9,333 nt of DNA from JBDRGC01 sp043818215 (GCA_043818215.1 JBDRGC010000323.1:1-9333); one strand, 5' to 3'. Counted from the first letter of the stretch, positions 1 to 6,483 are shown. The notes: generated by a model not told the origin, from the sequence alone. Translations and numbers: made by a program.

Positions 1-540
1 GGAAGAATGCAACCAAGATTTGGGAATCCTGCCTGCACGAAGTGTGAAAATATCGCCTTTCTCATCGATCACAATTTTACCAAGCGGGAGTATAAATACG
101 GATCGCAAGAGAAGAGTCGCAGACATGGAGAGTTTTTCTATCTTGTAAAGGTGGCTAAAGAAAGCGGATGCCAACTGAAAAGCCAGGATGAGTGCTAAAA
201 CTACAACCAGGTAATTTCGAAGGTTGTCCAATGTAAATAGCTTTTGAACAAATTGTTCAACTGCCGGAGGTGGAACCCAGATCGTGGGGATGGGAGTAGG
301 TGTAAGCCGTAGATCAGGAGTAGGAGTTAAAGTTGGCGTGACCTTCTGGATATTATCGACAAGATCAACCGCTTCACTAACGATCTGCTTTAAAAAACGG
401 TAAACAATCACTCCCAGACTAATAAGTAATAGCAGGTACGAAACTGCCCGCGTCCAGAAATTAAGATTATAAAGCGCAGAGAAATCATTTCGGATCATCT
501 GCAAGATATTTCTGTCTTTGGAGTCAGATTGCTTGCTCAT
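1..540 (-). CDS. Two-TM membrane protein with Thr-Pro linker (partial, C-terminus beyond the window)
   Basis: An open frame runs from ATG (538-540) to the window edge without a stop, giving 180 residues. Residues 31-50 and 107-128 are hydrophobic membrane segments. Between them lies a probably extracytoplasmic stretch with Thr-Pro repeats (about 68-92, TPTLTPTP then LTPTPIPT). After the second segment a cytosolic part begins (LPLGKIVIDEKGDIF, 151-165). It starts 20 bases after the stop of the 738-residue protein gene and is probably its last or next operon member. The layout TM, outside stretch, TM, then a GKI... strand matches the end of that neighbour, so the missing part may be a similar SPFH-like domain; this is inference from the layout. 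The upstream ribosome site is weak. I do not recognise a named family. Confidence 0.8.
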   Translation of the reverse strand, partial: MSKQSDSKDRNILQMIRNDFSALYNLNFWTRAVSYLLLLISLGVIVYRFLKQIVSEAVDLVDNIQKVTPTLTPTPDLRLTPTPIPTIWVPPPAVEQFVQKLFTLDNLRNYLVVVLALILAFQLASAFFSHLYKIEKLSMSATLLLRSVFILPLGKIVIDEKGDIFTLRAGRIPKSWLHSS

Positions 541-560
541 TTAAAATCGCTCAACGGGTT

Positions 561-2777
561 TCAAAAATCAGGAAAATTTACTTTTTCGATGGTGATAGCC
601 AAAACGCGCAAACCATTTGCAGAGAGGCTAGAAAATTGGGGACTTTTTATCACACTGCCAGTGAACTTACCGTAATCATCTAGTTCATCCACCTCTGCCC
701 GCATAAGATGCATGCGCATCATTTCCAATATTTTCTCGAGAGCAGTTGTGCCTGAGCCGCCACCCGCGGTCGAAAAGAGCTTATCGAACGTGAACTTGCG
801 CAGGTAGTCACGCCATAGTTTTGTGCTCATCTCGATCAGCAAGGAATTATCTTTGTAGGGTGCGGAGGGTCTATCAACCCGGTGGAACATAATTGGGATA
901 CGTCTGTGGCCCGCAACAGGTCTATGGTGTGGCTCCACCACGGCTGTCTCGATGCCTTTGTTAATATTTCCCGAAGACGGCGAAGTATCAATAGCGTAGA
1001 TCAGTTTGATGATTGGCACTACTTCTCTGCCATCGCGTGTCTGGCCTGATGTCTCCATGCGTCGGTGGTAGCGTTCGTTGTACGCGTGGATTGTCTCTCC
1101 GTCAAGTCTGAAAGCAAAGGGGTCTTCATCTCGCTGAGGGCCTATCGAAATAGTTTGCTTGAGCAAATCTGCTGTGCCCACAAGATATTCTTTCTTTTTA
1201 AAGAAATCCACCCCAGTCCTGTGGGTAACAGGTTCGCCATTTTTGTCATGAAATACCACCGCGCTATCGCTATCCAGTACCGTAACACCAGGGCCTGACG
1301 GGGGTCTCTTGGCTACTTTAGGCTGAATTTTCCCACTATCAACGAAAAATAGCGGCCCATGTTTGTTGAACCAATAGGCAAGAATTCTGCTAACTGTGCG
1401 ACATCGTTCTGAAATGGATTTAATGGGCAAGACAAAATTCGCAATGAATAGCAATCCCAAGAAAAGGAAAATTATCCCCAAACCCAAATCTATCGCCACA
1501 CGTCTTAGTGTGTTTTCGATTGGTGGAACCCGCCTTAAATCCGCCAAAGTGCGTCCTAAGGATGCCTCACCCAATTCAGGCTCGTAATTTCCTGCCTCTA
1601 ATGGCTCTTTAGGATTGGACACATCAATTACTCTAATACCCGCTTCTCCATCAGCAACGAGAGCGAAATTGTGCTTTAGCTCAACCGCATGAGCGAATCC
1701 AGGGGTGTCGATATTGCCCATATATTTCGGATCTGATTCGTTCGATATATCCACAATTATCAATCCCTGTTTTCCTACGGCTAGATACGCCAGGTTATTT
1801 CTTACCGAGATGTCTTGAACTGGTTCTTTGGTTTCATAAAACCCTGCCAACTCAATGTCAGGGGCGTGCATGAAATCCACAATATAAAATCCCTCGTCTC
1901 CTCCAACGAATGCGCGTGCCGAAGAGTCAACACGAACGTTTGATACGCTATCTGAAAATTCTTGTTTCAGGTAGTCTTCAGGGAGATACGGCTTTTTGGC
2001 GTTAATCAGAACAAGGCCTTCATCTCCGGCAGTCACTAACAAATAGATGATTTCTACGGTTTCAGTACGTTGTTCAGGCTGTGCTTGCTCTGCTCGAGAT
2101 TGTGTTGGGATAATACGAGTGTTGGTTGTTCTCTTAAAGTATATATCAATATCGCTGATAAATCCTTGTAGAGGGTACGAGTATTTAATGAAGGGTATCT
2201 TGGGATTAGAAATATCAACGACAATGACCCCGTGCTTGCCAGCAGCAACATACATGGTGTTCTCATGTATGACCATGCTTTTGGCGTCAGGCAAATTCAG
2301 CACTGTATGAAACTGGGGTTGATTAGCTTCTTTTAGAGTGTAAACTCGCAAACCCCTCTTTCCATCGGCCAAAAATAAGATAACTTCGTCTTCCTTCTCA
2401 TAGACAATAGCATCTTGAGCAAAACCTGGGGTCTCGGATTTAATAATACTTATTTGTTTAATCTCCTTAAAGACATGGGTAATTACAGGTTCATAAGGAC
2501 TTTTATCTCCTAGTACACTGGTAAATATCAATGGCAGATATATGGCATGGGGAAGATTTTCTGTGTGTTGTGATTCATGGTTTTCGTCCTTCTCCGAAAA
2601 CTCACTCTTCAGTACGAGTAGGCCATTATAACGACCATCTGTCGCATAAACTTTGCCGTAGTAAGTGAACAGAGAATTAACGCCACCCTGACCACGCAAG
2701 AGGCATAAGTAAATAATGATTCCAATTACGATTATTATGATGGTATGAAGTCGATATTTTTTCTGCTGCTCAACCAT
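561..2777 (-). CDS. Membrane-anchored LVIVD beta-propeller protein with C-terminal SPFH-like domain
   Basis: 738 residues. Residues 9-27 form an N-terminal membrane anchor after a KK-containing head. Residues about 110-400 carry LVIVD-type repeats, seen as GLRVYTL, GVIVVDISNPKIP, GLVLINAKKP, GFYIVDF, GLIIVDISNESDP and IRVIDVSNPKEP, each preceded by a strand like YVAAGKHG or YLAVGKQG. Such repeats form bacterial surface beta-propellers. A low-complexity stretch (220-241) splits one blade. A second TM (429-449) leads to a cytosolic region starting GPGVTVLDSDSAVVF (495-509) and ending NGLRVLAITIEKVNFP (721-736), which resembles an SPFH/band-7 domain; that assignment is by eye. N-in topology would put the propeller outside and the SPFH part inside. 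A GGTGA ribosome site overlaps the stop of the upstream FtsB-like gene, 3 bases away, so the two are co-transcribed. Function is unknown; a scaffold or sensor at the envelope is a guess. Confidence 0.85.
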   Translation of the reverse strand: MVEQQKKYRLHTIIIIVIGIIIYLCLLRGQGGVNSLFTYYGKVYATDGRYNGLLVLKSEFSEKDENHESQHTENLPHAIYLPLIFTSVLGDKSPYEPVITHVFKEIKQISIIKSETPGFAQDAIVYEKEDEVILFLADGKRGLRVYTLKEANQPQFHTVLNLPDAKSMVIHENTMYVAAGKHGVIVVDISNPKIPFIKYSYPLQGFISDIDIYFKRTTNTRIIPTQSRAEQAQPEQRTETVEIIYLLVTAGDEGLVLINAKKPYLPEDYLKQEFSDSVSNVRVDSSARAFVGGDEGFYIVDFMHAPDIELAGFYETKEPVQDISVRNNLAYLAVGKQGLIIVDISNESDPKYMGNIDTPGFAHAVELKHNFALVADGEAGIRVIDVSNPKEPLEAGNYEPELGEASLGRTLADLRRVPPIENTLRRVAIDLGLGIIFLFLGLLFIANFVLPIKSISERCRTVSRILAYWFNKHGPLFFVDSGKIQPKVAKRPPSGPGVTVLDSDSAVVFHDKNGEPVTHRTGVDFFKKKEYLVGTADLLKQTISIGPQRDEDPFAFRLDGETIHAYNERYHRRMETSGQTRDGREVVPIIKLIYAIDTSPSSGNINKGIETAVVEPHHRPVAGHRRIPIMFHRVDRPSAPYKDNSLLIEMSTKLWRDYLRKFTFDKLFSTAGGGSGTTALEKILEMMRMHLMRAEVDELDDYGKFTGSVIKSPQFSSLSANGLRVLAITIEKVNFPDF

Positions 2778-2780
2778 TTT

Positions 2781-3164
2781 TCACCGCTGCTGGTCAAAGA
2801 ATAGCGCCTTCCAAACCTGCCAATTCTCGACCACTTGCTGAGTGGGAGCCAATTCGGGCACCGGAGCAGGCGTGCTCTCCTGTGGAGAAAGAGGCACCAC
2901 AGGATGATCTCCATCCCGGATCCAACGCGCTTCCGAGTAAGCCCATTCTTCCACAGCCGCATCAGAGGTAGCATAGGCGATCTGAGTTTCCAGATTCATC
3001 TGGGTTTGCTTCAGTGCTGACACCTGCGTGCTGACCTGCTCAGCCTCGACAGACAGATGCCGCAGATCACTAACGCGGTTATTGAATTCCAACACCAACA
3101 TAATCAAGGTCCCAATTCCAAATATGATAACCAGGTATTTGCTGTTCCGGTGTAGATTCTTCAT
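2781..3164 (-). CDS. FtsB/DivIC-like septum formation initiator family protein
   Basis: 127 residues: a short basic N-terminus, one TM (10-25), a predicted coiled coil (about 28-65, rich in E/Q/L) and the segment AVEEWAYSEARWIRDGDHPVV (70-90). That segment has the form of the FtsB/DivIC C-terminal motif, in which a helix is followed by a W-x-x-x-G turn and a strand. A Pro-rich stretch (94-108) and an aromatic tail NWQVWKALFFDQ follow. FtsB/DivIC proteins are bitopic divisome proteins that pair with FtsL and FtsQ/DivIB outside the membrane. Here the gene is not beside cell-wall genes but heads an operon with the propeller-SPFH protein, so a specialised paralogue is possible. The start is the ATG at 3162-3164; its ribosome site (AAGATGAAG) is only moderate. 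Family assignment is good, precise role uncertain. Confidence 0.75.
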   Translation of the reverse strand: MKNLHRNSKYLVIIFGIGTLIMLVLEFNNRVSDLRHLSVEAEQVSTQVSALKQTQMNLETQIAYATSDAAVEEWAYSEARWIRDGDHPVVPLSPQESTPAPVPELAPTQQVVENWQVWKALFFDQQR

Positions 3165-3313
3165 GGCTTCATCTTACCGCGGCCTGCCATCTAATGCAAG
3201 CGTGGCTCCCGACACATTTGCGGTTTTTTGGTTGCCTGCCTATCGGCAGACAGGCGGTGGAGACCGCGCTGCGTATACAGTAGCATAGAAATTTCTGGCA
3301 CGCAAGTATATTT

Positions 3314-3440
3314 AGGGGAACGCCCCCCAACCCCCAATTCTGGGGGAGCATGTGCCCTCAGAATTGTCCTGCAAAGTCATCGAAGGGGGAAGGGAGTGGG
3401 AAGCCTGCCGAAGGGATTGTGGGCCGTGGGGCGTTCCCCT
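3314..3440. repeat. MITE-like element with perfect 13-bp terminal inverted repeats
   Basis: AGGGGAACGCCCC at 3314-3326 is exactly reverse-complemented at 3428-3440. Just inside the left end is a second hairpin, CCCCCA-ATTC-TGGGGG (3331-3346). The right half is very G-rich. The element has no coding capacity and I could not find a clear target-site duplication. Its right end abuts the -35 region of the yqeB promoter candidate. It could be a non-autonomous mobile element or a structured regulatory sequence. Confidence 0.55.
3385..3431 (+). other. Potential G-quadruplex on the plus strand
   Basis: Six runs of three or more G fall within 47 bases: 3385-3389, 3392-3394, 3398-3400, 3413-3415, 3421-3423 and 3428-3431. 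The gaps are 2, 3, 12, 5 and 4 bases. The first three runs and the last three runs are each closely spaced, so more than one four-run set could fold. It lies just upstream of the yqeB promoter candidate, on the non-template strand for yqeB. This is sequence potential only. Confidence 0.4.
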
Positions 3441-3445
3441 GATTT

Positions 3446-3472
3446 TTGAGATGATACCTATCGTGTTACAAT
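3446..3472 (+). promoter_or_regulatory. Candidate sigma70-type promoter for yqeB
   Basis: TTGAGA (3446-3451) and TACAAT (3467-3472) resemble -35 and -10 boxes. TG at 3464-3465 makes an extended -10 (TG-T-TACAAT). The spacer is 15 bases, shorter than the usual 16-18, so the extended -10 would carry most of the weight. Transcription would start near 3479, leaving a leader of about 40 bases before the yqeB ATG. Confidence 0.35.
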
Positions 3473-3521
3473 AACCGCAAATCAGGACAGCCAGTCCTTT
3501 CCTGCGGCAGGAGGCCGCGTT

Positions 3522-4370
3522 ATGATTATGAAAACAACCCCAATTATTCTCTTGCGCGGCGGCGGCGATCTGGCCACCGGTGTGGCAATGCGACTTCACC
3601 GCTGCGGCTTGAAAGTCATCATCACCGAGCTGCCCCAGCCTCTGGCTGTGCGGCGGCTGGTCTCATTTTGCGAAGCCGTCTACCGCGGCCAAATCACCGT
3701 CGAAGGCCTCACCGCCCGCCTGGCCGCCGACCCAGACGAAGCTATCCACATCCTCCAGACTGGCGAAATCCCCGTTCTCATCGACCCGCAATGTGAAACC
3801 CTCCACCCTCCACACTCCACGCTCCACCCTCCCAGCTTCACCCCCCACGCCCTCGTCGACGCCCGCATGACCAAACGCCCCCCCGGTTTAGGAATGGATG
3901 CCGCCCCCCTCGTCATCGGACTCGGCCCTGGATTCGTCGCTGGTGAAAACTGCCACGCGGCCATCGAAACCAACCGCGGACATTACCTGGGGCGTGTCAT
4001 TTGGGATGGCGCCCCCCAGCCCAACACCGGCATCCCCGGAGCCGTGACCCAAAAACAGAGCCAACGCGTCCTGCGCGCCCCAGCCGACGGCATTCTGCAC
4101 AACCTCATCGAAATTGGGGCGGCTGTCAAATCCGGCCAATTGATCGCCGAAGTGGATGGGCAACCAATCCTGGCCCCATTTGACGGCATCCTGCGCGGCC
4201 TGCTGCACGATGGCCTTACCGTCAAGCGCGGCCTGAAACTCGGCGACGTCGACCCCCGCAACGACCCGCAATACGCCCTAACGGTCTCCGAAAAAGCCCT
4301 CGCCATCGGCGGCGGCGTACTCGAAGCCCTGCTCACCCGCCCCGCCCTGCGCTCCCAGCTATGGACTTGA
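3522..4370 (+). CDS. yqeB: YqeB, selenium-dependent molybdenum hydroxylase maturation protein (EF2563 family)
   Basis: 282 residues. YqeB and YqeC mark bacteria that use a labile selenium in molybdenum hydroxylases (xanthine dehydrogenase-type enzymes); YqeB's exact reaction is not established. Visible family features are the N-terminal RGGGDLATG loop (12-20), DARMTKR (113-119), GLGPGF (133-138), ETNRGHYLGRVIWDG (149-163), a biotinyl-lipoyl-like half (about 185-235), LGDVDPR (240-246) and SEKALAIGGGVLEA (256-269). AGGAGG at 3509-3514, 7 bases before the first ATG, selects 3522 over the ATG six bases later. Residues about 94-109 (TLHPPHS then TLHPPSF) are an extra loop produced by 7-base repeats in the DNA; relatives normally have a shorter link between VLIDP and VDAR. 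The last 10 bases overlap the next gene, implying coupled translation. Confidence 0.88.
   Translation: MIMKTTPIILLRGGGDLATGVAMRLHRCGLKVIITELPQPLAVRRLVSFCEAVYRGQITVEGLTARLAADPDEAIHILQTGEIPVLIDPQCETLHPPHSTLHPPSFTPHALVDARMTKRPPGLGMDAAPLVIGLGPGFVAGENCHAAIETNRGHYLGRVIWDGAPQPNTGIPGAVTQKQSQRVLRAPADGILHNLIEIGAAVKSGQLIAEVDGQPILAPFDGILRGLLHDGLTVKRGLKLGDVDPRNDPQYALTVSEKALAIGGGVLEALLTRPALRSQLWT
3800..3848 (+). repeat. Degenerate heptamer tandem repeat inside yqeB (7 units)
   Basis: Seven consecutive 7-base units run without a break. The first two are CCTCCAC, followed by ACTCCAC and GCTCCAC. The last three are more diverged, including GCTTCAC and CCCCCAC. Three units make 21 bases, so the repeat stays in frame and reads as a seven-residue peptide period (TLHPPHS, TLHPPSF). 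It falls in a loop of YqeB between recognisable conserved blocks. Confidence 0.8.
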
Positions 4371-5776
4371 AAACAGCCCTCCGCCTCCCGGCATTTCCCC
4401 GGCTGGCCCTGGTCGGCGCGGGCGGCAAAACCACGGCCCTATTTCACCTCGCCCGCCAGTTTGCCCCACCGGTGTTAGTCACCGCTACCACCCATCTGGC
4501 TGACGAACAACTCAAGCTGGCCGACCATCATTTTTTTGTAGAATGCCCCGAGGATTTAACTCCCCTTGAAGCCGATCTGCCCCCTGGCGTGATCCTGCTC
4601 ACGGGACGCGGTGACGGGAGCGGACGCAGTTGTGGGGTGGGCGCCGGAACCCTGGAACGAATCCGCACTCTGGCAGAATCCCGCCGGCTGCCCCTGCTCA
4701 TCGAAGCCGACGGCTCACGGCAGCTTCCGCTCAAAGCACCGGCTCCCCACGAACCGCCCATCCCCGAATTTGTGGATACCGTAATTGTGGTTGCGGGCCT
4801 CTCCGCCCTGGGCAACCCCCTGGCCCCGGAGCGAGTCCACCGCCCGGAGCGCTTCGCGGCCATATCCGGGTTGTCCACCGGCGAGACAATCACCCCAGAT
4901 GCCCTGGCCCGCGTCCTGACGCATCCCAACGGCGGGCTGAAAAATATCCCCGCCAATGCGCGCCGGGTGGCATTATTGAATCAGGCCGATACCCCGGAAG
5001 CGCAAATTCAGGCCAGCGCATTGGCCGGGTTGCTGCTGCCCACATTCGATGCAATTGTCATTGCCTCGCTGAACCCGGGCGGCGGTCAGCAGCCCGCGGC
5101 CGGCGATCGGCAGCCCGCGGCCGGCGGTCTTCAGTCGGCGGTCGGCAGCCAGCATCCAGCGGTCGGCGGTCGGCAGTCGGCGGTCGTGTATGCCACTCAC
5201 GAGCCAGTTGCTGGTATCGTCCTCGCTGCCGGGGAAGCCAGCCGTTTCAAGCAGCCTAAGCAGTTATTGCCCTGGCGGGGGAAGCCCCTGGTGTGGCATG
5301 TCGCTCACGCAGCTTTGGAAGCTGGGCTTTCTCCGGTTGTGGTGGTCAGTGGGGCCTACACGCGGGAACTTCGGCCTGCGCTGGCAGGACTGCCAGTCAG
5401 GGTATTGCATAACCCCCGTTGGGAGGAGGGGCAAGGCACCTCTGTTGGGGCAGGGGTGCGGGAGATTCCGCCTCGGAGCGGCGCGGCAGTTTTCTTGTTG
5501 GCCGACCAGCCCACAATTCCGGTCCCGCTGCTCCTTCAACTGGTGGAAACCCACGCTAGAGCGCGATCCCCCATCGTCGCTCCTTTTGTCAAAGGTCAGC
5601 GTGCTAATCCTGTCTTGTTCGACCGGGATGTCTTTGCCGATCTGATAGCCTTGTCTGGTGATATTGGGGGGCGGAAGTTGTTCTCCAAATATCCGGTTTT
5701 CCAGGTGCCGTGGGACGATCCGGCCTTGCTGTTGGATGTGGACACGCTGGAAGATTACCATCGCCTTGTGGCCTAG
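4361..5776 (+). CDS. YqeC-MocA fusion: selenium cofactor biosynthesis protein plus molybdenum cofactor cytidylyltransferase
   Basis: 471 residues in two domains. YqeC part (1-238): P-loop-like GAGGKTT (19-25), TATTHLADE (41-49), the signature LIEADGSRQLPLKAPAPHEP (113-132) and LLNQAD (205-210). MocA part (about 277-471): nucleotide-binding LAAGEASRFKQPKQLLPW (288-305), EGQGTSVGAGV (356-366), LLADQP (379-384), RANPVLF (414-420), SGDIGGRKLF (432-441) and DVDTLEDY (459-466). These are hallmarks of the MobA-like transferases that attach CMP from CTP to molybdopterin cofactor for xanthine dehydrogenase-family enzymes. The domains are joined by residues 241-275, five heptapeptide repeats. In E. coli yqeB, yqeC and mocA are separate adjacent genes in the same order. 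The ATG overlaps the yqeB stop (ATGGACTTGA) and no strong ribosome site precedes it. Plus-strand composition shifts from C-rich to G-rich between the halves. Confidence 0.88.
   Translation: MDLKTALRLPAFPRLALVGAGGKTTALFHLARQFAPPVLVTATTHLADEQLKLADHHFFVECPEDLTPLEADLPPGVILLTGRGDGSGRSCGVGAGTLERIRTLAESRRLPLLIEADGSRQLPLKAPAPHEPPIPEFVDTVIVVAGLSALGNPLAPERVHRPERFAAISGLSTGETITPDALARVLTHPNGGLKNIPANARRVALLNQADTPEAQIQASALAGLLLPTFDAIVIASLNPGGGQQPAAGDRQPAAGGLQSAVGSQHPAVGGRQSAVVYATHEPVAGIVLAAGEASRFKQPKQLLPWRGKPLVWHVAHAALEAGLSPVVVVSGAYTRELRPALAGLPVRVLHNPRWEEGQGTSVGAGVREIPPRSGAAVFLLADQPTIPVPLLLQLVETHARARSPIVAPFVKGQRANPVLFDRDVFADLIALSGDIGGRKLFSKYPVFQVPWDDPALLLDVDTLEDYHRLVA
5081..5185 (+). repeat. Heptamer tandem repeat forming the YqeC-MocA linker (15 units)
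   Basis: Exactly fifteen contiguous 7-base units lie here, with commonest unit GGCGGTC (5081, 5123, 5137, 5165 and 5179). Variants include GGCAGCC, CGCGGCC, AGCGGTC, GGCAGTC and one TTCAGTC (5130-5136). In frame they give five heptapeptides of the form G-x-x-[QH]-[PS]-A-[AV], starting GGQQPAA. The block occupies precisely the space between the two enzyme domains and shows no resemblance to either. Confidence 0.88.
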
Positions 5777-5890
5777 ATCGGATTTCCCCCTTCGCACTTT
5801 GAGGGCAGGGCTACACACGGGATGCTCAGCGACCAATCCGACTTACTCGCTCCCCCTTTTGTTTCAGAAGATATTAGTTTAGAATAGGGC

Positions 5891-5999
5891 TACGCAGTTC
5901 AAGGTGCGACGCACTTTCTGAATTGGTGAAATGCCCTTTGAAACCCGCAAAACGCTACGAAGCCTAAGTGCGTCGCACCTGATTCCAGTCAACTGCGTA
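5891..5999. repeat. MITE-like element with two-part inverted repeats
   Basis: The left arm is TACGCAGTT (5891-5899), 2 bases, then AGGTGCGACGCACTT (5902-5916). The right arm is AAGTGCGTCGCACCT (5966-5980), 10 bases, then AACTGCGTA (5991-5999). Both blocks are perfect reverse complements. The 15-base block is itself palindromic around one base (GTGCG-A-CGCAC). A 7-base direct repeat TAGAATA lies just outside at 5880-5886 and 6007-6013, 4 and 7 bases from the arms; it might be a target duplication but is not flush with the ends. No coding capacity. Confidence 0.65.
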
Positions 6000-6025
6000 A
6001 GTCTTGTAGAATATAGCCAAATGCG

Positions 6026-6031
6026 AAGGAG
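6026..6031 (+). promoter_or_regulatory. Ribosome binding site AAGGAG deciding the response-regulator start
   Basis: AAGGAG overlaps an in-frame GTG at 6031, so that GTG cannot be the start for this site. The ATG at 6043 lies 11 bases downstream, a usable if slightly long spacing, and the ATG reading starts just before the first beta-strand of the receiver domain. Confidence 0.6.
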
Positions 6032-6042
6032 TGACCCACATT

Positions 6043-6435
6043 ATGGCAAATGAACCTAAGAAAATAGTGATTGTTGAGAATGAGCCGGATACAGCGGAGA
6101 TGTTTGCAGAGATGATGCGCTTGAGCAGTTTTACCGTGCTCAAATCGTATGGCGGTACTGCCGCGATTGCGTTGATTTCCCACGTAAAGCCCGATGCTGT
6201 GGTTCTGGATGTGATGATGCCCGACCTTTCGGGGTTGGAAGTTTTGCGATTTATGCGCAGCGATCCGAGTCTGGCTCATATCCCCGTGATTGTTGTTTCG
6301 GCCAAGAGCCTGCCATCGGATATCAAAGAAGGGTTGGAAGCCGGCGCTTCGATCTATCTTACCAAGCCGGTGGCTTATCAAACTTTGACCGAGGCTGTCC
6401 GTAATACCATTCAGGCAGCAGAAGCTGACCGGTGA
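6043..6435 (+). CDS. Stand-alone CheY-like response regulator
   Basis: 130 residues, a single receiver domain with no output domain. The phosphoacceptor is D56 in VVLDVMMPDLSG, the switch Ser is S86 in VIVVSAK, and the conserved Lys is K108 in YLTKPV. The acidic pocket reads VENEPD (E12, N13, E14), so Asn sits where most receivers have the second acidic Mg2+ ligand. No histidine kinase is in the window, so the partner is unknown. It sits 48 bases upstream of thpR, with GATCGGCTGATC between them; the two may be co-transcribed but have no obvious functional link. Such single-domain regulators act by protein-protein contact. Confidence 0.88.
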   Translation: MANEPKKIVIVENEPDTAEMFAEMMRLSSFTVLKSYGGTAAIALISHVKPDAVVLDVMMPDLSGLEVLRFMRSDPSLAHIPVIVVSAKSLPSDIKEGLEAGASIYLTKPVAYQTLTEAVRNTIQAAEADR

Positions 6436-6483
6436 AGTTGGGCCAAATGATCGGCTGATCGTTTGTTGAGAAAGACTAATTAG

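Larger units (their letters stand above)
3165..3521. other. Divergent intergenic region with palindromes, no gene
   Basis: This 357-base gap separates the divergent FtsB-like operon and yqeB. Near the first gene are two small hairpins. One is CTGCC-TATC-GGCAG inside 3232-3252, with a further GC and TA pair beyond one mismatch. The other is GCGGT-GGAG-ACCGC (3254-3267). Then come the 127-base inverted-repeat element and the yqeB promoter candidate. I see no convincing promoter for the leftward operon and no conserved small ORF; the frames here are interrupted or lack ribosome sites. Confidence 0.6.
5777..6042. other. Intergenic region after mocA, holds one palindromic element
   Basis: 266 bases. 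The first 100 show only a weak pair TCGGATT (5778-5784) and AATCCGA (5835-5841) with a 50-base loop; I would not call it a terminator. The second half is the 109-base inverted-repeat element. TAGAATA (6007-6013), followed by a good ribosome site, could serve as a -10 box for the response regulator gene, but no matching -35 is visible. Confidence 0.5.

Noticed and set aside
3169..3599. Small open frames in the gap upstream of yqeB
   Set aside because: They run through the inverted repeats, lack ribosome sites and show no conserved motif.
5081..5185. CRISPR-like array
   Set aside because: The repeats are 7 bases with no spacers and lie in a coding frame.
4630..5259. Plus-strand open frame of 209 codons inside yqeC-mocA
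   Set aside because: It is a shifted frame of the fusion gene; the Arg/Pro-rich product is typical of GC-rich shadow frames.
5778..5841. Terminator after mocA from TCGGATT and AATCCGA
   Set aside because: Only 7 bases pair across a 50-base loop and there is no T-run.
6031..6042. GTG start giving four extra residues on the response regulator
   Set aside because: The GTG overlaps the AAGGAG ribosome site; the ATG at 6043 fits better.
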